DNA from: Streptomyces sp. MBT53
GTDB taxonomy: Bacteria > Actinomycetota > Actinomycetes > Streptomycetales > Streptomycetaceae
Reading direction: 5' to 3'
Assembly: GCF_016654115.1 (NCBI RefSeq)
Contig: NZ_JAEQAZ010000028.1
Coordinates: 1 to 64,000, forward strand
DNA: 64,000 nt
Of the stretch, positions 36,159-45,209 are shown piece by piece. The position numbers were made by a program, and so were the translations under genes. The notes under the pieces were generated by a model. It did not search any database. It saw only the letters and a program-made list of their open reading frames with translations, and was not told where the DNA came from. Each line of letters opens with the position of its first letter. The stretch's first letter is position 1.

Positions 36159-36760
36159 TCCTCGTCGCCTTCCAGGGGTCCTCGATCGACGGCTCGGCCT
36201 ACGAGGACGTGGTCAACTCGGCGCAGCGGGCGCCCGGTTGGCTGGACGACACGGTCACGGCCTGGTCCACGTACGGGCTCGTGGTGTTCGCCGCGCTGAT
36301 GCTCGTGGGCTGGTGGCGGGCGCGCCGGGTGGGTGCCGAGGCGGCGCTGACGGCGCTGGCCGTGCCGCTGGTCGTGGTGGCCGTGTACGGGATCGACACC
36401 CTGCTGAAGTCGCTGGTGCGGGAGAACCGCCCCTGCCAGAGCCTGCGGGTGGTCACCCTGGAGGCGTGTCCCGCGCGGGGCGACTGGTCCTTCCCCAGCA
36501 ATCACGCGACGATCGCGGCGGCCGCGGCGGCCGCCCTGTTCTTCGTCTCCCGCCGGCTGGGTGCGCTCGCGGCGGTGGCCGCCCTCGCGATGGCGGTGTC
36601 CCGGGTGTGGGTCGGGGTGCACTATCCGCACGACGTCGTGGCGGGCGTACTGGTCGGTACGCTCCTCGCGTTCGGCGCGATGGTCCTGGTACGGCGCCGG
36701 CCGGAGTCCCTGGCACGGCGGATCACGGCCGGGCGGCTGCGACCGCTGGTGGTGTCATGA
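36155..36760 (+). CDS. PAP2-family membrane phosphatase (first of two)
   Basis: This 201-residue protein starts within the dedA stop (ATGA). It has about five membrane helices and the three-part acid phosphatase motif: KSLVRENRP (K-x6-R-P), PSNHA (PSGH variant with Asn) and SRVWVGVHYPHDVVAG (S-R-x5-H-x3-D). The catalytic histidines are both present. Such enzymes dephosphorylate undecaprenyl pyrophosphate or phosphatidic acid on the outer face of the membrane. It is coupled to the next, paralogous gene. Confidence 0.9.
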   Translation: MILVAFQGSSIDGSAYEDVVNSAQRAPGWLDDTVTAWSTYGLVVFAALMLVGWWRARRVGAEAALTALAVPLVVVAVYGIDTLLKSLVRENRPCQSLRVVTLEACPARGDWSFPSNHATIAAAAAAALFFVSRRLGALAAVAALAMAVSRVWVGVHYPHDVVAGVLVGTLLAFGAMVLVRRRPESLARRITAGRLRPLVVS

Positions 36761-37473
36761 ACCGCAAGGACGTCGCCGAACTGGCGGGCAGCGTGGGGGT
36801 GGGTGCCTGGACCGCGTTCGGTGTGCTGAGCATGGTCGTGATCGGGCGCGAGGGCGTTCCGCTGTTCACCGACGAGGATCTGCTGTCGTGGTCCGTCGCC
36901 CACCGCCCGGACGTGGCGGTGGCGGTGGCACGCGGTGTGAGCGCGACCGGCACGGGCGTCGTCCCGTACGCCCTCGTCGTCCTCGCCGGACTCCTCACCG
37001 GCCGCACCATACGCCGACGCCTGCTCGCCGCGGCTCTGGCCACGGCCTGCCTCGCCGCCGGGCAGGGACTGCGCTACGGCGTGATGACGCGGGTCGCGCG
37101 GCCCCGCCCGCTGCGCGCCGACTGGGCCGGACACGCCTCGGGGTGGTCGTTCCCCTCCGGCCACACTGTCACGGCGGCGGTCACCGCCGGGCTGGTGATC
37201 CTCGCGATAGGCGTGCGCGCCCCGCACGGACGGACCGCGCTCTGTCTGGCCGTCGGCTGCTGGGGCGCGCTGGTCGGACTGACCCGGGTGTATCTGGGCG
37301 TGCACTGGTTCACCGATGTGGTCGGCGGCTGGCTGTTCGCCGTCGGCTGGCTCGGTGTGTGCCTGTGCGCTGCGGCCCGGTGGCTGCCAGCGCGGCTGCT
37401 CGCGGACTCGCCGGACGGAGCCGTACCGCCACCACCCCGGGAGGAGCATGCGTCCCGGGGTCCGGTGTCGTAG
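36757..37473 (+). CDS. PAP2-family membrane phosphatase (second of two)
   Basis: This 238-residue paralogue of the preceding protein again overlaps it by ATGA. The motifs are RVARPRPLRAD (R-P part), FPSGHTVTA and LTRVYLGVHWFTDVVGG, with both catalytic His residues. Two different PAP2 enzymes plus a DedA in one operon is consistent with removal and re-cycling of lipid pyrophosphates. The last 400 bases of the gene overlap, on the other strand, the reading frame of the HATPase protein at 37074-37991. Confidence 0.88.
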   Translation: MNRKDVAELAGSVGVGAWTAFGVLSMVVIGREGVPLFTDEDLLSWSVAHRPDVAVAVARGVSATGTGVVPYALVVLAGLLTGRTIRRRLLAAALATACLAAGQGLRYGVMTRVARPRPLRADWAGHASGWSFPSGHTVTAAVTAGLVILAIGVRAPHGRTALCLAVGCWGALVGLTRVYLGVHWFTDVVGGWLFAVGWLGVCLCAAARWLPARLLADSPDGAVPPPPREEHASRGPVS

Positions 37474-37991
37474 CCGGTCGGCGTCTCGGGTCGGGGCGGG
37501 GGCGGTGCTGGGTGGCCGGTGCTCGCGCTCTCCGTGTTCTCCGGGCCGTCCGGTGGGGCGAGTTCGAGCTCGAACCAGACCTCCTTGCCCTCCTCGACGA
37601 GACGGCTGCCCCAGCGGTGGGCGAGTGCGTCGACGAGGAGGAGACCCCGGCCGTTCTCGCTGTCGGCGTCGGCTTCGGGGAGCAGGGCGCTCTCCGGCTG
37701 CCGGTGCGACGGCCGGGGAAGATACCGGTGCTCGTCCGCGACCTCGCAGTGCAGGGTGCCGACGCCCAGGGACAGGGTGAGGCGGTAACGGCCGCCGGCG
37801 TGCACGACCGCGTTGGTGGCGAGTTCGCTGACCAGCAGTTCCGTGAGGTCCGTCAGGTCCGGGAGACCGTACTCGACCAGCCATTTGCGGACGGCTTCCC
37901 GGGCCTGGCGGACCGAGGATCTTCCCGGGCCGAGGATCGTGGTGCGGCCCTCGCCCACGGTCGGCAGGCCGCGCGGACGGTCGTTCGGCAT
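37074..37991 (-). CDS. RsbW-like HATPase (anti-sigma type) with long unusual C-terminal tail
   Basis: This is a 305-residue protein. Residues about 15-145 are an HATPase_c domain of the type seen in anti-sigma kinases: ELLVSELATNAVVHAGG (N-box) and ENGRGLLLVDALAHRWG (G-box). Residues about 150-305 are low-complexity (Pro, Ser, Thr, Ala), and from about 173 they are simply the antisense reading of the second PAP2 gene. Most relatives end shortly after the ATPase domain, so the true stop was probably lost, or the tail is not meaningful. GAAGGGAAACG precedes ATG 37991. Likely role: binding a regulator or sigma factor; partner unknown. Confidence 0.75.
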   Translation of the reverse strand: MPNDRPRGLPTVGEGRTTILGPGRSSVRQAREAVRKWLVEYGLPDLTDLTELLVSELATNAVVHAGGRYRLTLSLGVGTLHCEVADEHRYLPRPSHRQPESALLPEADADSENGRGLLLVDALAHRWGSRLVEEGKEVWFELELAPPDGPENTESASTGHPAPPPPRPETPTGYDTGPRDACSSRGGGGTAPSGESASSRAGSHRAAAHRHTPSQPTANSQPPTTSVNQCTPRYTRVSPTSAPQQPTARQSAVRPCGARTPIARITSPAVTAAVTVWPEGNDHPEACPAQSARSGRGRATRVITP

Positions 37992-38151
37992 GGTCGTTTC
38001 CCTTCGGCCCCGAGGACGTTCGGCCCCCGGGGGCGTTCGGCGCGTACGGTGCGAGGCCGGGTCCGGGACCGGGCCCGGCCTCGGGTCCACCATGCGTCCA
38101 CCGTGACCGTCCGGTCTCGGGGGGAACTACCCGAATCCGCGCGGCGGTTCG

Positions 38152-39168
38152 TCAACCCGACGCCACAAGGTCCGTCCCCACGAGGTCCGTCCCCACGAGG
38201 TCCGTCTCCATGCGGATCGTCCAGCCGCCCGTCGCCCCGTAGTCGGACCTCATGTCCACGAACTCGCAGACCTGGCGGGTCTCCCAGAGCCCGTCCTCCG
38301 GCCGGGTCTCGGGGCCCGGCGGCCTGAAGCCGAGGAACGGGTCGGTGATCCGGCCGCGCGAGGTGCGCACTTCGCAGACGATCCGCCGAGTGGTAGACCA
38401 CAACCGCAACAGCGCGCGGTCGCAGCCCTGGGCCGCCGCGTAGCCCGTGGCACCGGACACGGCCCGCCCGAAGCGGGCCGCCGCGTCGGACGCCATGCCA
38501 CGGACCCGCGCCTGGTCCACCGCGAACCGGTGACCGGCGGTCAGGTCACCGTCGAGGCCGACGACGACCGCGTCCCCGGGCGGCGCGGGCAACGGGCCGA
38601 GACCCAGGGTCGCGTACTCGGCGGGCGCCATGAACAGCGGGCTGGGGCGGACGCCGTGCCGGTCCAGTTCCGTCGGATGGGTGTGCCGGGCGGCGTCGAC
38701 GACGTCGGGCGGTGCGGTCCGGGTGTCGTAGAGGCACATCAGGTCGGGCGGGGCTCCGGTGAACAGCTCGGTGGCCAGGGCCTCGTACCGCTTCCACTCG
38801 GGGATCTGGCGCGGTGTACGGCCCTCCCAGACCGGCTCGCCCGCCATGTGGAGGCGGCCGTCCGGGCTCGCGTGGGTGACGTAGTAGTCGAGGGCGGTGG
38901 CCATGCTGTTCGCGGGGCTTCCGCGGTACCAGCGCGCGGAGTCGCGGAAGTCGACGTGGTGGGCGTCGGGGCCGAGCGCGTTCCGCAGCAGGTCGAGTTT
39001 GCGTGTGGTGGTGATGGCCACCGGGTCCGGTTCGTCCTCGGCGGCGACGGCCTCCCTGAGGAACGGCACCACCACCGCGAGGAACTCCTCGTCGGACGAG
39101 TGGATTCCGGCGTGGTGCTTGATGGGTGGGGCAGGTGGGGTGGTGGTCGTGGGTTCTCCGTGTTCCAT
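38152..39168 (-). CDS. MEDS-domain and HATPase protein, RsbA-like anti-sigma regulator
   Basis: This is a 338-residue protein. The N-terminal MEDS domain (about 15-200) reads HAGIHSSDEEFLAVVVPFLREAV and includes MCLYDTRTAPPDVVDAARHTHP, as in RsbA-type regulators and DcmR sensors. The C-terminal part (about 215-320) is a divergent HATPase: CDRALLRLWSTTRRIVCEV and FRPPGP, then LWETRQVCEFVDMRSD. Such proteins sense a small signal and control a partner switch. The tail ends in tandem TDLVG repeats made by a 15-bp DNA repeat. A good GAGAAGGG ribosome site supports the start. It sits between another HATPase protein and a LuxR regulator. Confidence 0.85.
   Translation of the reverse strand: MEHGEPTTTTPPAPPIKHHAGIHSSDEEFLAVVVPFLREAVAAEDEPDPVAITTTRKLDLLRNALGPDAHHVDFRDSARWYRGSPANSMATALDYYVTHASPDGRLHMAGEPVWEGRTPRQIPEWKRYEALATELFTGAPPDLMCLYDTRTAPPDVVDAARHTHPTELDRHGVRPSPLFMAPAEYATLGLGPLPAPPGDAVVVGLDGDLTAGHRFAVDQARVRGMASDAAARFGRAVSGATGYAAAQGCDRALLRLWSTTRRIVCEVRTSRGRITDPFLGFRPPGPETRPEDGLWETRQVCEFVDMRSDYGATGGWTIRMETDLVGTDLVGTDLVASG
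38168..38212. repeat. 15-bp tandem repeat (three units) at the 3' end of the MEDS/HATPase gene
   Basis: Three head-to-tail copies of AGGTCCGTCCCCACG (38168-38182, 38183-38197 and a diverged copy at 38198-38212) encode the repeated TDLVG at the protein C-terminus. Being a multiple of three, copy-number change would keep the frame and vary only the tail length. Confidence 0.85.
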
Positions 39169-39192
39169 CGGTGTGCCCTTCTCTCGCTCGCT

Positions 39193-41499
39193 TCACGGCC
39201 GTACGGCTCTGCGTGCATCGGCCCAGACGGCGACCTGGCTGCGGGAGGTGAAGCCCAACTTGCTGAGGATGCGCTCCACATGGCCCTCCGCCGTCCGCAG
39301 TGCGACCACCAGCCGGTCGGCGATCTGCTGGTTGGTCAGTCCTTCCGCGACCAGTTCGGCGACCTCGGTCTCCCGGCGGGTGAGCGGGGTGTCGGCCGAC
39401 TGCCGGGCGGGTGACTCCCGTTCGCCCAGTGCGTGGCGCACGGCGTCGTCCGGGGTGAGTGCGAGGCCCTCGCGGTAGGCGTGGTCGAAGGCGGCGCCCA
39501 GCAGCGCTCGGGCGCCTTCCTCGGCCTCGGTGCGCACCGGGCCGTGGGACGGAGTTCGGTCGAGGGCGACATGGGCGTCCTGCCAGATCCGCTTGGCCGC
39601 GCCCAGCAGCACCGCGGCCGACCGGCCGTCCCCGTCGCGCGCGTGGACCGCGGCGAGCAGTTCCAGCGTCATGCCGATGCCGAACACGTCACCGACCACC
39701 CGTTTGAGCCGCAGGCACTCCCGGGCGTGCGCCCCGGCCGACGTCTGGTCCCCCTTGGCCCATTCGGCGAAGGCGAGAATGCGCAGCAGGTAGGAGTGGA
39801 TCCACTGTTCGCCGTGGCTGAGGCAGATCGGCCGGAACTCCTCGCACAGGGCCATCGCATCGTCGAACTCGCCCTGGATGGCGAGGACATGGGCCAGTTC
39901 GACGTACTTGAAGCCGACCAGGCTCATCGACTCGCCCTCGCGCGGTGGCCGCGACAGCGCCTCCTCGTAGACGGCCCGGGCCCGGTCGTAGTCACCGCTG
40001 ATCAGGCAGGCGCCGCCCCGGCCGAAGAAGGTGTGGGCCACCTCGGCCTCGGCGCCGAGCCGCAGGGCCAGTTCACGGGACTCCTCCACAAGGGGCGCGG
40101 CCCGGGCGGCGTCGCCCTGGCTGAGCAGCATCAGGGCCAGCGACCACAGGGCCCGGGCGCGGGCGACGGTCGGCTCGGGGGCGGTGGCGAGCAGCCGTTC
40201 CAGCCAGTACCTGCCCTCCATCATGCCTCCGGTCGCGAACCAGAAGAACCACAGATGTCCGGCCAGCTTCAGCCCTGCTCGCACCTCACCGGGTGTGGTG
40301 AGGCAGTACTCCAGCGCGGAGCGGATCGTGTCCGACTCCGCGTGCAACCGCCGTACCAGCTCCGGCTGTTCGGGGCCGAACCAGCGGTGCTCGCAGTCCT
40401 CGACGAAGTCCAGGCACCAGTCCCGGACCCGGCGCCGGGCCGCCTCCTCCGCGTCGGCGCCGCTCTCGCGGAGCCGGTCGAGGCCGTACTGCCGGATCGA
40501 CTCCAGCATCCGGTACCGGGCGTGGACGGCGTCGCCGTCCCGGACCAGCAGCGACTTGTCGACCAGACCGGCCACGGCGTCCACCAACTCGTCACGGTCC
40601 AGGCCGGGTTCGGCGCAGACCTCCTCCGCGGCGCCCAGGTCGAAGCTCCCGGGGAAGACCGATGCGCGGGCCCACACCACCTGTTCGTCGGGGGTGCACA
40701 GGTCGTGGCTCCAGTCGACGGCCGCGCGCAGGGTGCGGTGCCGGGGCAGGGCGTCCTCGTCGGCGGTCAGCAGCCGGTGGCGGCGGTCGAGGCGTTCGAG
40801 CAACTGCTGTACGCCCAGGGCGCGCATCCGTACGGCGGCCAATTCGATCGCGAGCGGCAGTCCGTCGAGGCGGCGGCACAGGGCGGCCACCGCGTCCTGG
40901 TTGGCCGGCGTGAGCGAGAACCCGGGCAGTACGGCGGCGGCCCGGTCGGCGAACAGGGCCAGTGACGGGTACTCCAGCGCGGGCTTGGGAGACAGCGGCT
41001 CGTCCGCCGAGGGAGTCGGCAACGGCTGTACTTCCAGGACGTGTTGGGCCCGGACGTCCAGCGGATGTCTGCTGGTGGCCAGCACGCGCACGGTCTTCGT
41101 CTCCGCGAGGAGCGTGTCGACGAGCCGGGCGCACGCGTCCGCGAGGTGTTCGCAGTTGTCGAGGACGAGCAGCGACTCCCGGTCCTGGAGGTGGTCGACG
41201 AGGACGCGCTCGGGCGAACGGCCGGACACGTCACGGATGTTGAACGCCTCGATCAGGGCGAGCGGCACTAGTGACGCGTCCCGCACACCGGCCAGGTGGA
41301 CGAGGTGCACCCCGTCGGCGAACGCCCGTGCCAGCCGGGGCACCGCGTGCAGCACCAGCCGGGTCTTGCCGACTCCGGCCGTACCGGTCAGAGTCACCAG
41401 TCGATGGGCGGCCACCAGGCGTCTGACCTCGGCGGTCTCCTGGCGCCTGCCGACGAAGCTCGTCGTCCTGACGGGCTGTCCGGTGTACTCCCCTGTCAC
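39193..41499 (-). CDS. Large NB-ARC/LuxR-family transcriptional regulator
   Basis: This is about 768 residues from GTG 41499 (823 if an upstream ATG at 41664 is used, but that extension is arginine- and proline-rich and lacks a ribosome site). The protein has a P-loop ATPase (GTAGVGKTRL and LLVLDNCEH), a winged-helix region, TPR-like helical repeats (about 430-680) and a C-terminal LuxR HTH: LTRRETEVAELVAEGLTNQQIADRL. Regulators of this build bind ATP and an inducer, oligomerise and activate secondary metabolism or stress genes. It is not next to an obvious biosynthetic cluster, so its target is unknown. Confidence 0.85.
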   Translation of the reverse strand: MTGEYTGQPVRTTSFVGRRQETAEVRRLVAAHRLVTLTGTAGVGKTRLVLHAVPRLARAFADGVHLVHLAGVRDASLVPLALIEAFNIRDVSGRSPERVLVDHLQDRESLLVLDNCEHLADACARLVDTLLAETKTVRVLATSRHPLDVRAQHVLEVQPLPTPSADEPLSPKPALEYPSLALFADRAAAVLPGFSLTPANQDAVAALCRRLDGLPLAIELAAVRMRALGVQQLLERLDRRHRLLTADEDALPRHRTLRAAVDWSHDLCTPDEQVVWARASVFPGSFDLGAAEEVCAEPGLDRDELVDAVAGLVDKSLLVRDGDAVHARYRMLESIRQYGLDRLRESGADAEEAARRRVRDWCLDFVEDCEHRWFGPEQPELVRRLHAESDTIRSALEYCLTTPGEVRAGLKLAGHLWFFWFATGGMMEGRYWLERLLATAPEPTVARARALWSLALMLLSQGDAARAAPLVEESRELALRLGAEAEVAHTFFGRGGACLISGDYDRARAVYEEALSRPPREGESMSLVGFKYVELAHVLAIQGEFDDAMALCEEFRPICLSHGEQWIHSYLLRILAFAEWAKGDQTSAGAHARECLRLKRVVGDVFGIGMTLELLAAVHARDGDGRSAAVLLGAAKRIWQDAHVALDRTPSHGPVRTEAEEGARALLGAAFDHAYREGLALTPDDAVRHALGERESPARQSADTPLTRRETEVAELVAEGLTNQQIADRLVVALRTAEGHVERILSKLGFTSRSQVAVWADARRAVRP

Positions 41500-41827
41500 G
41501 GATACCTGCGCATTCGGTCCCGCCTCCGAAAGTGGTACGCCCGGTGCCCGCCCGCCATGGCCTCGTCGCGCAGGGGCTTCAGGAAACTCTAGGGGCGAGA
41601 AGCGGACGAAGCGCCCACAGCCCGGCATTGCCGGTTGAAGGCGCCTTTCCGACGGAATACGCACGGAGTCTGTTCCCCGACGATCACCAATGGATCATCC
41701 GTGCCACGACGGCCCGTCGGGTCAACTGCCGCCCAGCCGAACGAGAACGTCGGAACAGACGCGCGACGGCTCGGCCGTTCCTACGGCACTGGGCAACGCG
41801 TTCCCCGCTTCCACCGGACAGTTTCGC
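41500..41827. other. Intergenic region between prcB-like gene and LuxR gene
   Basis: These 328 bases contain no gene with ribosome site and coding-like codon use. They should hold the promoter of the LuxR gene (minus strand). A slightly lower GC patch occurs around 41640-41720. No palindrome or riboswitch-like structure stands out by eye. Confidence 0.4.
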
Positions 41828-42682
41828 TCAGGGTGCGACGGTCGGCCCGTCCGGGTGACTCTGGCGCTGTGCGATCATCTCGCGGGTCAGTGCCTCGGTC
41901 TCCGGCTCCGGCAGCCGCTCGAAGCCGTCCTCGGTGATGACCGAAACGATGGGGAAGATACGGCGGTTGATGTCGGGGCCGCCGGTGGCCGAGTCGTCGT
42001 CGGCCGCGTCGTAGAGGGCCTGCAGCGCGGTCAGGGCCGCGTCGCGCCGGGACATGCCCTGCTGGAACAGCTTCTTCAGGGCGCCCCTGGCGTACGGGGA
42101 GCCGGAGCCCTCGGCGTGGAAGTCCGGCTTCTCGTAGGTGCCGCCGACGACGTCGAAGGTGAAGATACGGCCCTTGGCGCCTTCGGGGGCGGCGGGGTCG
42201 TAGCCGACGAGGAGCGGTACGACGGCGAGGCCCTGCATGGCCTGGCCGAGGTTCTGGCGGATCAGGCCGGCGAGGCGGGTGGCCTTGGCGTTGAGGGTCA
42301 TCGGGATGCCCTCGATCTTCTCGAAGTGCGTCAGCTCGACCTGGTACAGCTTCACCATGTCGACGGCGAGCCCGACCGTGCCGGCGAACGCGACCGCCGT
42401 GTAGTCGTCCGCCGGGTGGACCTTCTCCAGGTCGCGTTGCGCGATGACGTTGCCCATGGTGGCCCTGCGGTCGCCGGCGATCAGCACGCCGTCGCGGTAG
42501 GTGAGCGCCAACACCGTGGTGCCGTGCGGGAATTGGCCGTCGGCCGCGCGGACGCCGTCCGGGAAGGGGCGGCGGGTGGGCAGCAGCGCGGGCCGGTGCG
42601 CGGCCAGGAACTCGGTGAAGGACGAGGTTCCGGGGGTGAAGAACTCCTCCGCAAGTCGGCCGTCGTTCTCGTTCCCTGCCAT
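41828..42682 (-). CDS. prcB: 20S proteasome beta subunit paralogue (orphan PrcB)
   Basis: This is a 284-residue precursor. A 54-residue propeptide (SSFTEFLAAHRP is typical) ends in PHG before TTVLAL, so Thr55 would be the mature N-terminal nucleophile. Counting from it, Asp17 (AGDRRATMG) and Lys33 (QRDLEK) are in place, so the site looks active. GLAVVPLLVGYD, EGSGSPYARGALKKL and DDDSATGGPDINRRIFP follow the family closely. No alpha subunit, Pup, Dop, PafA or ARC gene is nearby, unlike the canonical actinobacterial locus, so this is a second, orphan beta subunit. It may mix into the main proteasome or form its own. GGGGGAG precedes the ATG. Confidence 0.92.
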   Translation of the reverse strand: MAGNENDGRLAEEFFTPGTSSFTEFLAAHRPALLPTRRPFPDGVRAADGQFPHGTTVLALTYRDGVLIAGDRRATMGNVIAQRDLEKVHPADDYTAVAFAGTVGLAVDMVKLYQVELTHFEKIEGIPMTLNAKATRLAGLIRQNLGQAMQGLAVVPLLVGYDPAAPEGAKGRIFTFDVVGGTYEKPDFHAEGSGSPYARGALKKLFQQGMSRRDAALTALQALYDAADDDSATGGPDINRRIFPIVSVITEDGFERLPEPETEALTREMIAQRQSHPDGPTVAP

Positions 42683-42755
42683 GCAACTCCCCCTCGCCCG
42701 TGGGTCGACAACGGTCTCCTACCTGAACCGGCGGGACGGGAAACGCCGTTCGGCG

Positions 42756-43709
42756 TCAGAGATCCTTGCGGCGGACCAGTACCCCGAGCACCAACAGGCC
42801 GGGGATCAGCGGCAGCCACACGGTGAGCAGTCGGTAGCCGAGGACGACGGACGCGGCGGCCGACGCCGTGGTGCCCGAGGCGGTGAGGGCGAAGACCAGG
42901 GCGGCGTCGAGGGAACCGATACCGCCCGGGGTGGGCAGCAGGGCGGCGGCGCTGCTCGCGGCGAGATACAGCAGTGCCACCCGGGCCGGGGACAGCGGCA
43001 GTTCGACGGCCTGTGTGACGCAGATCAGCACCAGGGAGTGCAGCGCGGCGAAGGCCAGCGAGCCTCCCCACAGGGCCACCGCCCGCTGCGGCCTGGCGTG
43101 CACGGCCCGGATGTCGGCCAGCACGGCCGCGAGGGCACGCCGACACCGGGGCCACAGTGGGCAGTTGAGCAGTACGGCCACCAGCACGGCGACCGCGAGC
43201 ACGACGCCCACCACGCCCACGGAGACGTGCGGGACGCGCAGCACTCCCGGGCAGGCGATGGCGAGGACGCCGATGAGCACGATCCGGACGACCACACCGG
43301 CGGTCGCCTTCACGGCGAGAGCGCTGGCCGAGCGGCCGACCGGCAGCCCGCAGCGCATCAGGAAACGCAGGTTGACGGCACCGGCGCCGAGCCCGGCGGG
43401 CAGTACGTGGTTGGCGGCCGACGCGGCGAACTGGGCGGCCACCAGCCGTCCGCCGGGCAGCCGTTGGGGCACCGCGCCCTGCTGTGCGAGCGCCGAGGAC
43501 ACCCAGGTCCCGAACGCGGCCGTCCCGGCCACCAGCAGCCACCCCTGATCGGCGACGGCGAGCCGCCCGGCGCCGTTCTCGAGCACCGGCCAGTGCCGGC
43601 GGAGGAGACAGACCACGGCCACGAGCACACAGAGCGTCGACGCGCCCTGCCAGTAGGCATGTCGGCGCCGGGTGCCGGTCGTCGTGGTGAGTTCGGGAGG
43701 TGCCGTCAT
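42756..43709 (-). CDS. UPF0104/YbhN-type integral membrane protein (flippase-like)
   Basis: This 317-residue membrane protein has about seven to eight helices and the family motifs ASAANHVLPAGLGAGAVNLRFLM and LLPTPGGIGSLDAALVFAL (paired P-x-G-x-G segments). Relatives form the flippase half of lysyl-phosphatidylglycerol synthetases or stand alone next to glycosyltransferases. Here it begins in the stop of a GT-C glycosyltransferase (ATGA overlap), so the two probably process one polyprenyl-linked sugar. The operon is preceded by two BlaI-type operators. Confidence 0.82.
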   Translation of the reverse strand: MTAPPELTTTTGTRRRHAYWQGASTLCVLVAVVCLLRRHWPVLENGAGRLAVADQGWLLVAGTAAFGTWVSSALAQQGAVPQRLPGGRLVAAQFAASAANHVLPAGLGAGAVNLRFLMRCGLPVGRSASALAVKATAGVVVRIVLIGVLAIACPGVLRVPHVSVGVVGVVLAVAVLVAVLLNCPLWPRCRRALAAVLADIRAVHARPQRAVALWGGSLAFAALHSLVLICVTQAVELPLSPARVALLYLAASSAAALLPTPGGIGSLDAALVFALTASGTTASAAASVVLGYRLLTVWLPLIPGLLVLGVLVRRKDL

Positions 43710-45196
43710 ACGCCTCCGTCCTTCTCCGTGGTCGGGGCGACGCGCAGATCCAGTGTGCCGTAGCGGTGTACGGGCCAGTCGTGGGCGTAGGCGGGTGGGC
43801 GGCTGCCGGCCGGCGCGATGTCGGCGACGGGCATACGGCGGGCGGTCTGGTCGATGGCGGTCCGGCTGGTGTCGGCGTTGTGGCCCCCGGTCGCGCCGGA
43901 GGCGCAGCCCGTGTAGAAGGCGATCGGGATGGCGTCCTGCCCGGTGAGCAGGCAGGGTGCGCGCACACCGAGGCGGTGGAGTTCGGCGGCGGTGCGGGAC
44001 CAGTCGCGGTGCTGGACGTTCGCGCGGCTCACCGTGCCTTCCAGGACGGCGAGTTGGACCGCCAGATGCCCGGCGAGTCCGACCACGAGCAGGGTCACCG
44101 CGACCCGCCGCCACGCTCCGGTCGGCCTGGTGACCAGCTGGACCAGCGCGTCGGCGACCGGGATCGCCACCAGCGCGTAGGCGGGCAGCAGGAAGCGCGG
44201 GGCCGCGTAGCCGATCATGAAGAGGTACGGGAAGGCGGCTGTCGCGGCGCAGGCGAGCGGCACGAGGGTGAGTACGGTGCGCCGGGCGCGGACCGCGACG
44301 ACCAGTCCGGCGACGGCGAGCACGGGCAGCACGAGCCACCACACGTCGACCGCCGGGTTGGGCATGGCACTCGTGCACGGGCGGCACAGGGTGCGTCCGC
44401 CCAGGCTGCGCAGCTGGTCGGTGATCGCGAGGTGCCAGCCGAGTCCGCCCTCGATCGCCGAGGCGTCGTGCAGCCGCTGCGTCAGACCGCCGTAGCTGAC
44501 GTACGCCTCGACCACCCACTCCACGGCACCGGACGCGAGCCCGGCGAGGAGAACGGCGAGCAGCCGCCAGTGGCGTGCGACGAGACAGAGGGCGAGGAGG
44601 GGCAGGGTCGCCCACACCGCGTCGGTCGGCCGCATCCACGCCATGAGGGACGCGCTCGCCGCCAGGCCCCACAGGGTTGAACGGCCGGCGTGGTCGGTCC
44701 CGTCGGCGCGAGCCCGCAGGAAGCAGCCCGTCGCGGCCAGGGCGGCCACGGCGACCCAGTAGTTGGGCATGGCCTGCGGACCGTAGAAGAGCGTCACCCA
44801 GAGGGAGGCGAAGAGGGCGCCCGCCAGGGCCAGGACGCGGACGGGGAACAGGGTGCGCCAGGTGCGGAGCGCGAGGAAGAGGGCGAGGCCGGAGAGGGCG
44901 GCGAGGTAGACGCGCAGCAGGGCGGTGGACGAGGACCAGGAGGTGATCGGTGCGACCAGGAGGGAGATGCCACGGGCCCGGGGTGCGCTGAAGAAGGCGG
45001 CGGGGGCGTGCGCGCTGATCTGGCTGACGTACACGGTCTCGTCCCAGCCGAGGCCCAACCCGGGGCGTACGAGCACCAGTTGGGCCAGGGTGAAGGCACC
45101 GGCCACCAGCGCGAGGGGGTACGCCGAGCGGCCGGACGCGGTCGGCGCGCCGAGCCGTCGGATCCCGGCGAGTGTGGCGTACGTGCTGCCGGACAT
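43706..45196 (-). CDS. GT-C fold membrane glycosyltransferase (ArnT/PMT-like)
   Basis: This is a 496-residue protein with about eleven helices. The first outer loop has GLGWDETVYVSQI, the acidic pair expected for the metal or catalytic site of GT-C enzymes that use polyprenyl-phosphate sugars. A soluble C-terminal extracytoplasmic part (about 400-496) contains HRLGVRAPCLLTG. It would transfer a sugar to a lipid, glycan or protein outside the membrane. GGGGGGAGGG precedes ATG 45196, and the closest BlaI-type operator ends 14 bp before it, so a bound repressor would block initiation. Acceptor and donor are unknown. Confidence 0.82.
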   Translation of the reverse strand: MSGSTYATLAGIRRLGAPTASGRSAYPLALVAGAFTLAQLVLVRPGLGLGWDETVYVSQISAHAPAAFFSAPRARGISLLVAPITSWSSSTALLRVYLAALSGLALFLALRTWRTLFPVRVLALAGALFASLWVTLFYGPQAMPNYWVAVAALAATGCFLRARADGTDHAGRSTLWGLAASASLMAWMRPTDAVWATLPLLALCLVARHWRLLAVLLAGLASGAVEWVVEAYVSYGGLTQRLHDASAIEGGLGWHLAITDQLRSLGGRTLCRPCTSAMPNPAVDVWWLVLPVLAVAGLVVAVRARRTVLTLVPLACAATAAFPYLFMIGYAAPRFLLPAYALVAIPVADALVQLVTRPTGAWRRVAVTLLVVGLAGHLAVQLAVLEGTVSRANVQHRDWSRTAAELHRLGVRAPCLLTGQDAIPIAFYTGCASGATGGHNADTSRTAIDQTARRMPVADIAPAGSRPPAYAHDWPVHRYGTLDLRVAPTTEKDGGV

Positions 45197-45209
45197 GGCC
45201 CACCCTCCC

